From: Gorillibacterium timonense
GTDB taxonomy: Bacteria; Bacillota; Bacilli; Paenibacillales; NBRC-103111
DNA: 64,000 nucleotides
Direction: 5' to 3'
NCBI RefSeq assembly: GCF_001457415.1
Contig: NZ_LN881724.1
Coordinates: forward strand, 868,001-932,000
Below the pieces are notes generated by a model. That model was not told where the DNA came from. It worked only from the letters and a program-made list of their open reading frames with translations, and searched no databases. This document shows positions 18,383 to 27,197 of this stretch, in pieces. Numbering within the stretch: position 1 is the stretch's first letter; each line of letters starts with the position of its first letter. Position numbers and translations under genes: made by a program.

Positions 18383-19807
18383 ATGACGGCAGTAAGCGTG
18401 TTGGAACTGATTAAAGAGAAAAACATCGAATGGGTGGACTTCCGTTTTGTTGATTTGTCCGGCAAAGCTCACCACGTAACGTTGCCTGCTTCCGAAGTGG
18501 AAGAAGAAACGTTTGTAAACGGCGTAGCATTTGACGGTTCTTCGATCCCTGGTTTCCGCGGCATTGAAGAATCCGATATGGTTATGATGCCGGATCCGGA
18601 ATCCTCTTATGTTGATCCGTTCACCGCTCATCCGACCTTGATCGTAATGTGTAACATCTTCACTCCGGACGGCGAACGTTATGACCGCGACCCGCGGAGC
18701 ATCGCTCAGAAGGCGGAAGAATTTCTGAAGAAATCCGGCGTAGGTACGGCTGCTTTCTTTGCTCCGGAATCCGAGTTCTTCATCTTCGACGACGTTCGTT
18801 ACGAAAGCGGAATGAACAAATCCTTCTACGAAGTCGATTCCGAAGAAGCCGTTTGGAATACGGGACGCAAGGAAGAAGGAGGCAACCTCGCATTTAAGGT
18901 TCGCCAAAAGGGCGGTTATGTTCCGGTTGCTCCGACGGACAGCCAACAGGATATCCGCAGTGAAATGTGTCGACTCCTGATCGAATCGGGACTTCGCATT
19001 GAACGTCATCACCACGAAGTGGCAACAGCCGGTCAAGCGGAAATCAACTTCCGTTTCGACACCCTCACCAAAACCGCTGACAACCTGCTGAAATACAAAT
19101 ACATCGTGCATAACACCGCTCGTCAATGGGGCAAGGTCGCAACCTTCATGCCGAAACCGCTGTTTGGCGACAATGGCTCCGGGATGCACGTTCACCAAAG
19201 TATCTTCAATGGCGACAGCCCGCTCTTCTATGAAAAAGGCGCTTATGCCAACCTGAGCGAAATTGCCATCTACTACATCGGTGGTATCCTTCACCACGCT
19301 CCGGCCTTGATCGCCTTGACCAACCCGAGCACCAACTCCTTCAAGCGCCTCGTTCCGGGCTACGAAGCTCCGGTTAACCTGGTCTTCTCGAAGGGCAACC
19401 GTTCCGCATCCGTTCGGATCCCGGTTGCAGCTGTTACGCCGAAAGGCTGCCGCATCGAGTTCCGTACTCCGGACTCCACGGCCAACCCGTACCTGGCATT
19501 CTCCGCCATGCTGCTTGCTGGTCTCGACGGCATCCAAAACAAGATCGACCCGCGCAAGCTGGGCTACGGTCCGCTCGATAAGAACATCTATGAATTGGCA
19601 CCGGAAGATCTCAAGGAAATCCGCAGCGTTCCGGCTTCCCTGGACGAAGCTCTGGACGCTCTCGAAGCCGACAGCGAATTCCTTACCCAAGGCGGCGTTT
19701 TCTCCTCGGACTTCATTGCCAACTACATCGAATTTAAACGCGGTGAAGCCAAAGCCGTATCCATCCGCGTTCATCCGCATGAATACTCGCTCTACTTCGA
19801 TTGCTAA
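18383..19807 (+). CDS. glnA: Glutamine synthetase type I, beta-like length
   Basis: A 474-residue glutamine synthetase (glutamate + ammonia + ATP to glutamine). The catalytic blocks are intact: FDGSSIPGF, APESEFFIFD, ERHHHEVATAGQAEINFRFD, FGDNGSGMHVHQS and RIEFRTPDSTANPYLAF. It is longer than the 444-residue GSI-alpha of Bacillus. It has a C-terminal KNIYELAPEDLKEI, like the Tyr397 adenylylation loop of enterobacterial GSI-beta, and ends HPHEYSLYFDC. That makes it GSI-beta-like, unusual for a Firmicute. No glnR or glnE lies nearby. A GlnR/TnrA box and a consensus promoter precede it, so nitrogen control is likely. A terminator follows directly. Confidence 0.95.
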   Translation: MTAVSVLELIKEKNIEWVDFRFVDLSGKAHHVTLPASEVEEETFVNGVAFDGSSIPGFRGIEESDMVMMPDPESSYVDPFTAHPTLIVMCNIFTPDGERYDRDPRSIAQKAEEFLKKSGVGTAAFFAPESEFFIFDDVRYESGMNKSFYEVDSEEAVWNTGRKEEGGNLAFKVRQKGGYVPVAPTDSQQDIRSEMCRLLIESGLRIERHHHEVATAGQAEINFRFDTLTKTADNLLKYKYIVHNTARQWGKVATFMPKPLFGDNGSGMHVHQSIFNGDSPLFYEKGAYANLSEIAIYYIGGILHHAPALIALTNPSTNSFKRLVPGYEAPVNLVFSKGNRSASVRIPVAAVTPKGCRIEFRTPDSTANPYLAFSAMLLAGLDGIQNKIDPRKLGYGPLDKNIYELAPEDLKEIRSVPASLDEALDALEADSEFLTQGGVFSSDFIANYIEFKRGEAKAVSIRVHPHEYSLYFDC

Positions 19808-19824
19808 TCCTTCCGCGTTCCAGA

Positions 19825-19858
19825 CCGGCATCCTCTCCTCGAGGGTGCCGGTTTTTTT
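19825..19858 (+). terminator. Terminator of glnA
   Basis: CCGGCATCCTC pairs with GAGGGTGCCGG (one wobble) and is followed by TTTTTTT. Confidence 0.92.
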
Positions 19859-19863
19859 ACGCA

Positions 19864-19903
19864 AAAAACCCGGAACCGCTGTGATTCGGCGAGTTCCGGG
19901 TTT
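19864..19903 (-). terminator. Terminator of the LacI-family gene
   Basis: On the minus strand CCCGGAAC pairs with GTTCCGGG and is followed by TTTTTTG. It sits back to back with the glnA terminator. Confidence 0.88.
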
Positions 19904-19948
19904 CGAATTTCAATCTCAAATTCCAATCTCAGCTTCCAGGCTCTGCAA

Positions 19949-20971
19949 TCAAGATTCATGAACCCGTTCGGCTACCGAGCGACCTGGCTTAAGCTCCGTG
20001 GGGAGTACGATTTTGCTCCAGGGCTCAGAGAAATCGCGGTTCTTGATCCGTTCCAGGAGCAGTTGAGCGCCCTGATATCCGAATTCATAGGCTTGCTGAG
20101 CTATGACCGTCATAAAGGGATCGATTTCGGAGAATGGGCCGAAATCGTCAAAGCAGCATACGGAGACGTCTGAGGGAATGCTCAACCCGCGTCCTCGCAG
20201 CAGTCGGATGGTCTCGAGGGCGAGTACGTTATTCCCTGCGATGATGGCGCTTGGGAACGGGTCGATGGAGGAGAGCCACGCCTCCATGTCCGTGAGATCG
20301 TTGATCATGCCGAAGCTGGCTTCCATGCAATAGCTTTCGCGGAAGGGCAGTCCGTTCTGCTTAAGCCCCTCCAGATACCCCTGTAAGCGATGGCGGGCAC
20401 TGGATACCGTGGAAGATCCATTGACGAAGGCGATGTTCTGATGCCCGAGAGAGACCAGATAATCCACCAACGCTCTTCCACCTTCATTGCTGTCCCCGAG
20501 AACGACGTCGCAGTCGATGCCGGGAACTTCTCGGTCGAGGAGAACGAAGGGAACTTTGTGCTGCCTAAGCAAGCTCAGATGGGGGAGAGAGGCATCGCCC
20601 GCTGGGGCAACCAGTACCCCATCGGCACGGCTGGCAAGGATAGTGTCGATGTAATCCGCTTCCTTCGACAGATTTTCGTCGCTATTGCCGAACAGCAGCC
20701 GAAAACCAGATTTCCGGGCCGCATCTTCGGCTCCGCGGGCAACCGTCGTATAGAATGGATTGGTGATATCCGTTATAAGCAGATACAAGAGGTTGGTCTG
20801 CTGCAGCACGAGACTGCGCGCCATGTGATTTGGGATATAATGCATCTCTTCCATGACTTTCTTTACCCGCTGCCGGGTCTTCTCGCTGATCCGGCCTGAT
20901 TCGTTGATGACTCTGGACACTGTCATGGCGGAAACTTTTGCTTTTTCGGCAATATCATAAATCGTAACCAT
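19949..20971 (-). CDS. LacI-family transcriptional regulator
   Basis: A 340-residue regulator. The helix-turn-helix and hinge helix are at residues 1-60 (IYDIAEKAKVSAMTVSRVIN, then YIPNHMARSL), and a periplasmic-binding-protein-like effector domain follows. The fold is complete up to ...VLPTELKPGRSVAERV. The effector is probably a sugar. It stands alone between the glnA terminator and the RacA-like gene, with no transport genes beside it, so its targets may lie elsewhere. It is not CcpA-like in the conserved region needed to bind HPr, as far as I can judge by eye. Confidence 0.9.
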   Translation of the reverse strand: MVTIYDIAEKAKVSAMTVSRVINESGRISEKTRQRVKKVMEEMHYIPNHMARSLVLQQTNLLYLLITDITNPFYTTVARGAEDAARKSGFRLLFGNSDENLSKEADYIDTILASRADGVLVAPAGDASLPHLSLLRQHKVPFVLLDREVPGIDCDVVLGDSNEGGRALVDYLVSLGHQNIAFVNGSSTVSSARHRLQGYLEGLKQNGLPFRESYCMEASFGMINDLTDMEAWLSSIDPFPSAIIAGNNVLALETIRLLRGRGLSIPSDVSVCCFDDFGPFSEIDPFMTVIAQQAYEFGYQGAQLLLERIKNRDFSEPWSKIVLPTELKPGRSVAERVHES

Positions 20972-21084
20972 AACGGGTGGACTCCTTCATCTCTATTAAA
21001 ATCTATCTTATAGAAATGTGGGAGTGACAGCAAGGAAATCCTTCCTATGTTCAGGATGGAGGTGGAGGAAGCAACCGCTGCGGA

Positions 21085-21672
21085 TTACAGCAAGGAACCA
21101 ATCCAAGATTTTCGACGTACCCCTGTGCGTTCGCCCCCTAGCGCCGCCGTTCGGGAAGGTTGCGTTTCCTGAATCGAACGAGTCAACGAATCAAGCGAGC
21201 AGGCCAATTCGTGAACGGAGAGCCGCAATTCATCCAGCTCTCGACGATGCTCGAGGATTTGGTACGTCACGATATCGCTTGCTTTTCGGTCAAGGTTCCG
21301 TTCCAATTCTCGCAACCGGTCGGAGAGGGATTCCCAGCCTGGAGGAATGACGGGCTTCTCTCGCCCGGGGGATAAAGCGCCCCCTAATCGGACGGGAGCC
21401 AAATCTGTATGGATCGCCGATTCGCTGGAGGGACTGGCAGCTAAATCCATTGGTTCGACCGATTGACCGAGGGATGCCTTCGCTGCTTTGGCTATCTCAG
21501 CATCGGCCGGCCCCTTCATGGAGGCGAGGAGGGGGAGCTCATCCGGCTGAAAAACATAGTGACCGGAGGCGTCCTTGCGGAACTGCTCGGGTTTGGAGGA
21601 GGCCCAGCGTTTGATCGTCGTCGGGCTTACTCCAAGTGCTGCCGCAGCTTCTTTGGTCTTCAGATAGTCCAT
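21085..21672 (-). CDS. RacA-like chromosome-anchoring protein (MerR-type HTH plus coiled coil)
   Basis: A 195-residue protein. Residues 1-45 are a MerR-type winged helix (YLKTKEAAAALGVSPTTIKRW). A variable linker follows, then a coiled coil at about 115-175 whose core (KASDIVTYQILEHRRELDEL) resembles RacA of Bacillus, and a short basic tail ending RRKSWIGSLL. RacA binds chromosomal DNA and tethers the origin region to the cell pole when the axial filament forms in sporulation. I chose ATG 21672 because it starts right at the HTH; a TTG 21 bp upstream is possible. The alternative is a generic MerR-like protein; the coiled-coil match favours RacA. Confidence 0.68.
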   Translation of the reverse strand: MDYLKTKEAAAALGVSPTTIKRWASSKPEQFRKDASGHYVFQPDELPLLASMKGPADAEIAKAAKASLGQSVEPMDLAASPSSESAIHTDLAPVRLGGALSPGREKPVIPPGWESLSDRLRELERNLDRKASDIVTYQILEHRRELDELRLSVHELACSLDSLTRSIQETQPSRTAALGGERTGVRRKSWIGSLL

Positions 21673-21761
21673 GTCATAACACCCGCTTTCCAAGTGGTAG
21701 AATACCTATTCGTTCGGAAAAGGGCATTTCCTGCACGGGTGACAAAGGTAGTCAGCGTTCA

Positions 21762-22373
21762 CTAAACAAAGTGGTTTTCCCGCTTTTCTCGCTCTGCGAA
21801 CGGAGCAAGAAAGCAAGGCTCATATAGGGGGGACTCCCCGGGATGGCTTCGATATAGGGTGATGGAGTCTGCTGTCCAACCGAAGGAGCAGGCCAATTCT
21901 TCTTCCGTTACTTCGCGAATGGAGCCGCTTGGATCGGATAGACCCTCATATCGTCTGGCCAGCGTAATATGCGGGGAATAGGGACGCGATTCCGCAGGAA
22001 AACCGAGCTTGTCCATCCGGCCGATCGTATCTTCTGCCAAGCGGGCCAGGGCATCCCGTTCTCCATACACAACTGAATACAATACGCGCGGATTCTGGGA
22101 AGGACCGAAGGTGCCTAATCCGCTAGCGGCAAGAGCAAAGGGGGAGTGCCTTTCAGCGATTTCCATCAATTCCTCGCGGATCGGTTCCAGCTTCTCTTCC
22201 TCTACGGTACCAAGAAACACGAGCGTGATATGGAGATCCTCCGGATGAGTCCATTTGCGGAAGGAGAGCCGGTCATGAAGCATCCGGGACTGCATGGAAA
22301 GCTCCCTTTTCACCTCCTGAGGCAAGGAAAGGGCAATAAAATAGTGGTGGGATGGCTTCCGTCGGATATTCAT
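21762..22373 (-). CDS. thpR: RNA 2',3'-cyclic phosphodiesterase (LigT/ThpR family)
   Basis: A 203-residue 2H phosphoesterase. Both signature motifs are present, HITLVFLG near residue 50 and HITLARR near residue 135; each gives one catalytic histidine and threonine. The family opens 2',3'-cyclic phosphates on RNA ends. The ATG at 22373 has GGAGGT 7 nt upstream; an ATG 15 bp further up overlaps that site and is unlikely. Divergent from serC. Confidence 0.9.
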   Translation of the reverse strand: MNIRRKPSHHYFIALSLPQEVKRELSMQSRMLHDRLSFRKWTHPEDLHITLVFLGTVEEEKLEPIREELMEIAERHSPFALAASGLGTFGPSQNPRVLYSVVYGERDALARLAEDTIGRMDKLGFPAESRPYSPHITLARRYEGLSDPSGSIREVTEEELACSFGWTADSITLYRSHPGESPLYEPCFLAPFAEREKRENHFV

Positions 22374-22498
22374 AACACTTACCTCCATGATAGATTATTT
22401 TGTTTCCATGGCATGTGAGATTCCGTTATAATAAGAGGAATCAGGCCACTAAAGCGTTAAAGTCAACCGCAATGGCCGAATGTGAAAGGTGTGGAAAA

Positions 22499-23584
22499 AT
22501 GAGCAAGCGAGCGTACAATTTCAACGCCGGTCCGGCGGCGCTCCCGCTGGAGGTTCTCCAGCAGGCCCAAGAAGAATTGGTGGACTACCGGGGAATCGGG
22601 ATGTCTCTGATGGAGATTTCCCACCGTAGCAAGGAGTATGAAGCGGTTAATACGGAAACGCAAGAGCTCTTGAAGGAGCTGCTCGGCATTCCGGAAGGCT
22701 ACAAGGTCCTGTTCCTGCAAGGAGGAGCCAGCACCCAGTTCGCCATGGTCCCGATGAACTACCTCACCGAAGGGAAGGTCGGAGCTTATGTAAACACCGG
22801 CAGTTGGGCGGAGAAGGCGCTGAAGGAAGCTGAATTGATCGGCGAAACGGCGGTTGCCGCTGAATCGAAACCGGGCCTACTCAACATTCCGGCCTTGTCC
22901 GAGATTCAAATTCCGGAACGGGCTGCGTATCTCCATCTTACGTCAAACGAAACGATTGCCGGAACCCAGTATCATGACTTCCCCGATACCGGCGATGTGC
23001 CGCTTTTTGCGGACATGTCGAGCGATATTCTCAGCCATCCCTTTGATGTTTCCAAATTCGGCTTGATCTATGCAGGTGCTCAGAAGAACCTGGGTCCTTC
23101 CGGCGTGACGGTCGTCATCATCCGGGAAGATTTGGCCGACAAATCCAACAAAAAGCTTCCGACCATGTTCCGATACAGCACGCATGTGAAAAATGACTCG
23201 TTATACAACACGCCTCCCGCGTATTCCATCTATATCGTCAATCTTGTTCTGAAATGGCTGAAGAACCTCGGCGGTCTCCAAGCCGTGGCCAAGCTGAACC
23301 AAGAAAAGACCGACCTGCTGTACAATGTGTTCGACAACAGCGGCGGTTTCTATGAAGGGCTCGCCGAGAAGGGCAGCCGCTCGACCATGAACGTCACCTG
23401 GAAGTTGAAGGATGAAGAGCTCGAGAAGCAGTTCATCAAAGAGTTCCCAAGCCAAGGCTTCATCGGACTCAAAGGCCATCGCAGCGTGGGCCATCTCCGG
23501 GCTTCCACTTACAATGCGGTACCATATGAAGCCTGTAAGGCGCTGGCGGATTTCCTCAAGGACTTCCAACAGCGCAACGGTTGA
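22499..23584 (+). CDS. serC: Phosphoserine aminotransferase
   Basis: A 361-residue PLP enzyme that converts 3-phosphohydroxypyruvate to phosphoserine in serine synthesis. Diagnostic blocks are YNFNAGPAALP at the start, FLQGGASTQFAMVP, TSNETIAGTQY, and the PLP lysine in YAGAQKNLGPSG (about Lys196). The ATG at 22499 follows GAAAGGTGTGG. A TATAAT at 22427-22432 may be the -10 of its promoter, although the -35 is poor. A terminator follows. Confidence 0.96.
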   Translation: MSKRAYNFNAGPAALPLEVLQQAQEELVDYRGIGMSLMEISHRSKEYEAVNTETQELLKELLGIPEGYKVLFLQGGASTQFAMVPMNYLTEGKVGAYVNTGSWAEKALKEAELIGETAVAAESKPGLLNIPALSEIQIPERAAYLHLTSNETIAGTQYHDFPDTGDVPLFADMSSDILSHPFDVSKFGLIYAGAQKNLGPSGVTVVIIREDLADKSNKKLPTMFRYSTHVKNDSLYNTPPAYSIYIVNLVLKWLKNLGGLQAVAKLNQEKTDLLYNVFDNSGGFYEGLAEKGSRSTMNVTWKLKDEELEKQFIKEFPSQGFIGLKGHRSVGHLRASTYNAVPYEACKALADFLKDFQQRNG

Positions 23585-23608
23585 TTGTGATTTCCATCTG
23601 AACGAGCG

Positions 23609-23649
23609 AAAGCCTCCGTACCCTATCCAAGGGCTGCGGAGGCTTTTTT
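23609..23649. terminator. Terminator after serC
   Basis: AAAGCCTCCG pairs with CGGAGGCTTT and is followed by TTTG. It separates serC from the convergent lipoprotein gene. Confidence 0.85.
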
Positions 23650-23707
23650 GAACGTCATGATGCTTTGGCAAACAAACAGCAAGGCCCAACAAAGCGCATA
23701 CGGTGGC

Positions 23708-24916
23708 TTAAATGGAAGGGATTTCGATAGGGCGGTCGAGTGAGAGTGGGACAGGCTTGGCCTGCGGGAGGAAGTCGAGCACATTCAGGTAAAACAGCTT
23801 AAAGTGAATCGAATCATCATTCATCATGATGAGGGCATGCTGTTGTCCGTCCGTGACTGTATAACCGAATCGTTTGTAGACGGGATCGAGCGGGATTGGC
23901 ACCTCCAACCATTCTCCCTTGTGGACATCCAACAGGAAGAAGCGCTCGGTGTTGCGCTGTTCGAACAGGTAATAGTCCGTCGGATCATTCACACTGTCCG
24001 TGGCCAGTTCCAGGCCACTTGCGCATTTGACAACCGGTATGATCTCGTCGCCGACGATTTTACCGATGATTGACCGGCTGGAGAAGTTGGTGGCATAGAC
24101 GTAATTGCCCATGATCTTGACGGTGCTGATGCCTAGATCACCAAATAATTCGCTGAATTGATCCATGTGATATTGGTTTAGTAAAACTCCATTTATGTCA
24201 TATTGTGACAGGACGTAGTTTCTCTTTTGTTCAATTCCTTTTTCCAGAACAACATAAAATGTCTTGTCCGCAGCAGCAATATTATAGATGAACTCTCCTT
24301 GCTTGGCTGTATGATCAAACTGAAAACTTACCAATTTTTTTGCTTTTTTTGCACCTGGTTTGTAAGAATCAACAAAGGTGGTGCTTACATGGTTTAGTAA
24401 AGTTCCCTTATACGAGATGGCCCGATCACCCAAGTCCTTCATATAAACCAACGTCTGATCGAGTTTTTCGGTTAAGACCTTTTTCAATTTCAATGTTTTC
24501 AGGTTGAGGTCATAAAGGTTCGTGTCTTGCCTGTCTGGAGTCCCTGTCCCAACATAAAAGAATAGGTGATCTCCCAATAAAGCACTGCTGTCATTACTGA
24601 CGAAAAAAGGCTCAATTTTACCAATCCATTGGCTCTTGCCGGTGGTCATATCGAAAGAGGAAAGGGTATAGACGTCTCCGACAAGATTATAATAGATGAA
24701 TTTCCTATTCAATAAAGCGAGTACACCGATATAGTCTTCATTGAATGTCAAAGGAATTTCATAAACAGGCTGACGAATTCCATCAACTCGTAATTGTTGG
24801 TTTATAAAAGTTGCTTGGCTTATAGATCCATTAGAATGAGAATGATTTGAACAGGCATTCAAAAACAAAGACAACATGGAAAGGAGAAGAACGATTTGGA
24901 AGATTCTCTTACGCAA
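23708..24916 (-). CDS. Lipoprotein of unknown function, AT-rich gene
   Basis: A 402-residue secreted lipoprotein. The signal peptide ends in the lipobox LNAC (cysteine near residue 22), so it should be anchored on the outer face of the membrane. The rest is a run of beta-rich repeats (DYIGVLALLNRKFIYYN, then YDLNLKTLKLKKV) that suggests a beta-propeller, without a family I can name. The TTG at 24916 has AGGGGTGA ahead of it and gives MRKRIFQIVLLLSML; an ATG 18 bp upstream lacks a binding site. The coding sequence is clearly richer in A+T than its neighbours, which may indicate acquisition from elsewhere. Confidence 0.7.
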   Translation of the reverse strand: MRKRIFQIVLLLSMLSLFLNACSNHSHSNGSISQATFINQQLRVDGIRQPVYEIPLTFNEDYIGVLALLNRKFIYYNLVGDVYTLSSFDMTTGKSQWIGKIEPFFVSNDSSALLGDHLFFYVGTGTPDRQDTNLYDLNLKTLKLKKVLTEKLDQTLVYMKDLGDRAISYKGTLLNHVSTTFVDSYKPGAKKAKKLVSFQFDHTAKQGEFIYNIAAADKTFYVVLEKGIEQKRNYVLSQYDINGVLLNQYHMDQFSELFGDLGISTVKIMGNYVYATNFSSRSIIGKIVGDEIIPVVKCASGLELATDSVNDPTDYYLFEQRNTERFFLLDVHKGEWLEVPIPLDPVYKRFGYTVTDGQQHALIMMNDDSIHFKLFYLNVLDFLPQAKPVPLSLDRPIEIPSI

Positions 24917-25122
24917 GATCTCACCCCTGTTCATGCAGGAATCGTTAAGAAGGAGAACATACAGATGTCCTCCTTCTCAATTCGTCTTAATAAACGTAGC
25001 CGTTATTGGCAACTCCATTATCACCCATTGACCTCCCTTAAGGCAGATGCCAAACTTCCGAATCTTTCTTACGATTGTTAAGTGTTTTTGACTCATACGG
25101 CTTTCCGATGCTCGTCATTCCA

Positions 25123-25151
25123 ACAAAAAAAGAGCCGGATGGACCGGCTCC
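25123..25151 (-). terminator. Terminator after the orphan response regulator
   Basis: On the minus strand GAGCCGG pairs with CCGGCTC around a 5-nt loop and is followed by TTTTTTT. Confidence 0.88.
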
Positions 25152-25198
25152 GTGGGATGAAGGACAGCTGCGAGGACAGCTCGACAAAGCAAATGCGA

Positions 25199-25963
25199 TT
25201 ATTCGCCGTCAGATGAGGTGGCCGCCATGGGCTCTTTTGGCGACCAGGTGGCGGGCACGATCCGACGACCACCCTGCAGCTTGTAACCTACATTGCGGAC
25301 GGTGGTGATGAATTCGGGCTGCCGCGGATTCTTCTCGATCTTGTCGCGCAGATGGCTGATGTGAACATCCACGATCCGGGTATCCCCGAGGAAGTGATAG
25401 TCCCATACTCCATGCAGGAGTTGGATGCGCGTCAGCACTTTGCCGGAGTGGCGGCACAGGAAGAGCAGCAGGTCGTATTCCTTCGGTGTCAGATCCACCG
25501 GTTCTCCGTTCACGCTCACTTCCCGGCTGGCTGCTTTCATGCGGATCGGACCGGCTTCCAGCAGGTCTTCCTCGGGAATGCGATCGGGATTCTTCTCGGT
25601 CCGCCGCAGGATGGCTTTGATCCGCGATACCAGCTCCGGAGGACTGAACGGCTTGGTCATGTAATCGTCGGCGCCGTTGTCAAGGCCGGCGATCCGGTCC
25701 TGCACATCCGTAAGCGCCGTCAGCATGAGCACGGGTACCAGGTTGCCTGCGGCGCGAAGCCTGCGGCATACTTGAATTCCGTTCGCTTTGGGCAGCATCC
25801 AATCGAGTATGATCAAATCGGGACGGAAGAGAGGGAGAACCTCGAATACCGCCTCGCCGTCTTCCACCGAGCGTACCTCAAAGCCAGCTTGCTTCAAATT
25901 GAAATCGAGCAGCATGGAGATAGACGGTTCATCGTCAACCACGAGAATCTTTTTTTTGTTCAT
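25199..25963 (-). CDS. OmpR/PhoB-family response regulator, orphan
   Basis: A 254-residue regulator with a receiver domain (VVDDEPS, phospho-acceptor in LIILDWMLP, YMTKPFSP) and a winged helix ending FITTVRNVGYKLQGG. A tail of about 20 residues follows. No kinase gene is adjacent on either side, so its partner must be elsewhere. I chose ATG 25963, which has AGAGGAG 7 nt upstream and begins MNKKKILVVDDE. Single gene with its own terminator. Confidence 0.9.
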   Translation of the reverse strand: MNKKKILVVDDEPSISMLLDFNLKQAGFEVRSVEDGEAVFEVLPLFRPDLIILDWMLPKANGIQVCRRLRAAGNLVPVLMLTALTDVQDRIAGLDNGADDYMTKPFSPPELVSRIKAILRRTEKNPDRIPEEDLLEAGPIRMKAASREVSVNGEPVDLTPKEYDLLLFLCRHSGKVLTRIQLLHGVWDYHFLGDTRIVDVHISHLRDKIEKNPRQPEFITTVRNVGYKLQGGRRIVPATWSPKEPMAATSSDGE

Positions 25964-26108
25964 GGGGATGCTCCTCTCGGCTTCTTCTCCTTCCATTATC
26001 CGATTGGTAAATCAAGGCGGGATTATCGATAAATAAACGGAATGTTAAATTTGTACCTGAGGAAGATTCATGTATAATAGGATAGAAGAGATGAGAGGTG
26101 CACCTGAG

Positions 26109-26573
26109 ATGGCTTTTCACATTGTATTGGTTGAACCTGAAATCCCGGCGAATACGGGGAACATATCCCGAACCTGCGCTGCGACCGGCTCTATTTTGCA
26201 TTTGGTGAGACCGTTAGGTTTTTCAACCGATGACAAGGTTCTGAAGCGGGCTGGACTCGATTATTGGGACAAGCTCAATCTGTTTTATCATGATTCGTTT
26301 GATGAAGTGAAGGAGCAGCATCCGGAGGGGCGTTTTTTTTGTGCGACCACGAAGGCCGAGAGAACGTATACCGAGTTCGAATTTCGGGATGGGGATTTTT
26401 TTGTTTTCGGCAAGGAAACGAAGGGGCTTTCTCCCGACATCCTCACCCAGCATCGTGAATCCTGCATTCGCCTTCCGATGGGAGCCGATATCAGGTCGCT
26501 CAACCTGTCCAATTCGGTTGCGATCGTCTTGTATGAAGGGCTGCGTCAAACGGGGTTTCTCGGGCTTCATTAA
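26109..26573 (+). CDS. trmL: tRNA (cytidine(34)-2'-O)-methyltransferase
   Basis: A 154-residue SPOUT methyltransferase. The knot motifs are visible: EPEIPANTGNISRTCAATG at the start, FGKETKGL in the middle, and IRLPMGADIRSLNLSNSVAI at the end, where SAM binds. It methylates the wobble base of certain leucine tRNAs. The ATG at 26109 starts MAFHIVLVEPEIP, the normal family N-terminus, and lies after GAGAGGTG. Single gene, divergent from the orphan regulator. Confidence 0.93.
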   Translation: MAFHIVLVEPEIPANTGNISRTCAATGSILHLVRPLGFSTDDKVLKRAGLDYWDKLNLFYHDSFDEVKEQHPEGRFFCATTKAERTYTEFEFRDGDFFVFGKETKGLSPDILTQHRESCIRLPMGADIRSLNLSNSVAIVLYEGLRQTGFLGLH

Positions 26574-26777
26574 CGGTTCAGGGGTTAACCGGCACAGGAA
26601 TTATGGTTGATCGGCCATTGCGGCAGCCTTCTTAAGGTAACGAAGGTTCCTGGTTTACCGGATGTCCATAACGTTGTCGACCTATAGAGGAAGGGATAAC
26701 CATACGATCAGCATTCCCAGAGCTCTTGACAACGACAATTCGCAAGTACAACTAATGAAAGAGTGAGGGGATTCATC

Positions 26778-27026
26778 ATGAAACCGGCGGGAATCGTACG
26801 GAAGGTCGACCAATTGGGTCGCATTGTACTGCCAAAATCTCTGCGTAAAAGATACCAGATGAATGAGGGGGACCCGATCGAAATTTTGGTTCAAGGGGAT
26901 CAGATTCTTCTGGAGCGCTATCGCCCGAGATGTGTATTCTGCTCAGGTATGGAGGGAGTTAGCGAATTCAAGGACCGCTTCGTTTGTAGTCAATGCTTCA
27001 GTGAAATGAATCAATTGAAGGGATAA
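26778..27026 (+). CDS. AbrB/SpoVT-family regulator with a C-terminal CxxC...CxxC tail
   Basis: An 82-residue protein. Residues 1-50 are the swapped-hairpin AbrB DNA-binding domain (GIVRKVDQLGRIVLPKSLRKRY, shown only in part: the core is DQLGRIVLPKSLRK). The rest holds CVFC and CSQC separated by 14 residues, a zinc-ribbon-like arrangement. AbrB of Bacillus has a different C-terminal oligomerisation domain with a single conserved cysteine. AbrB-type proteins repress transition-state genes. The ATG at 26778 follows GAGGGG. Target genes unknown; monocistronic with a terminator. Confidence 0.88.
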   Translation: MKPAGIVRKVDQLGRIVLPKSLRKRYQMNEGDPIEILVQGDQILLERYRPRCVFCSGMEGVSEFKDRFVCSQCFSEMNQLKG

Positions 27027-27046
27027 TCCCTTAGTTGCAGGATTCG

Positions 27047-27077
27047 CGCCATCTTCTATTGAGAGGATGGCGTTTTT
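27047..27077 (+). terminator. Terminator after the AbrB-family gene
   Basis: CGCCATCTTCT pairs with AGAGGATGGCG (one wobble) around ATTG and is followed by TTTTT. Confidence 0.88.
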
Positions 27078-27102
27078 CATTGGCGCCTCATAATGAATAA
27101 TA

Positions 27103-27152
27103 GCGGTTTCCGGGAAGCTCCTCTATGCTTGAGAAGCTTCACCGGAACCGCC
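27103..27152. repeat. Large imperfect hairpin after the second ThrRS gene
   Basis: GCGGTTTCCGG with a matching CCGGAACCGC, and AAGCT with AGCTT inside, form a long interrupted stem downstream of the minus-strand ThrRS gene. The T-run is poor (CTATTATTCATTAT), so it is a weak terminator or another RNA end structure. Confidence 0.5.
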
Positions 27153-27197
27153 TTATGTGTTGACGAAAGGAGAAAGCTGGAGGGAGTGGGTTATTCG

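Noticed and set aside
18332..19864. 510-codon open frame antisense to glnA
   Set aside because: It mirrors the glnA coding region almost exactly, has no ribosome binding site and no family motif; long antisense frames are common in genes with this codon bias.
26023..26032. TTATCGATAA, resembling the core of the 43-bp palindrome, between the orphan regulator and trmL
   Set aside because: A single 10-bp dyad is expected by chance in a window of this size at AT-rich gaps; there is no flanking extension.
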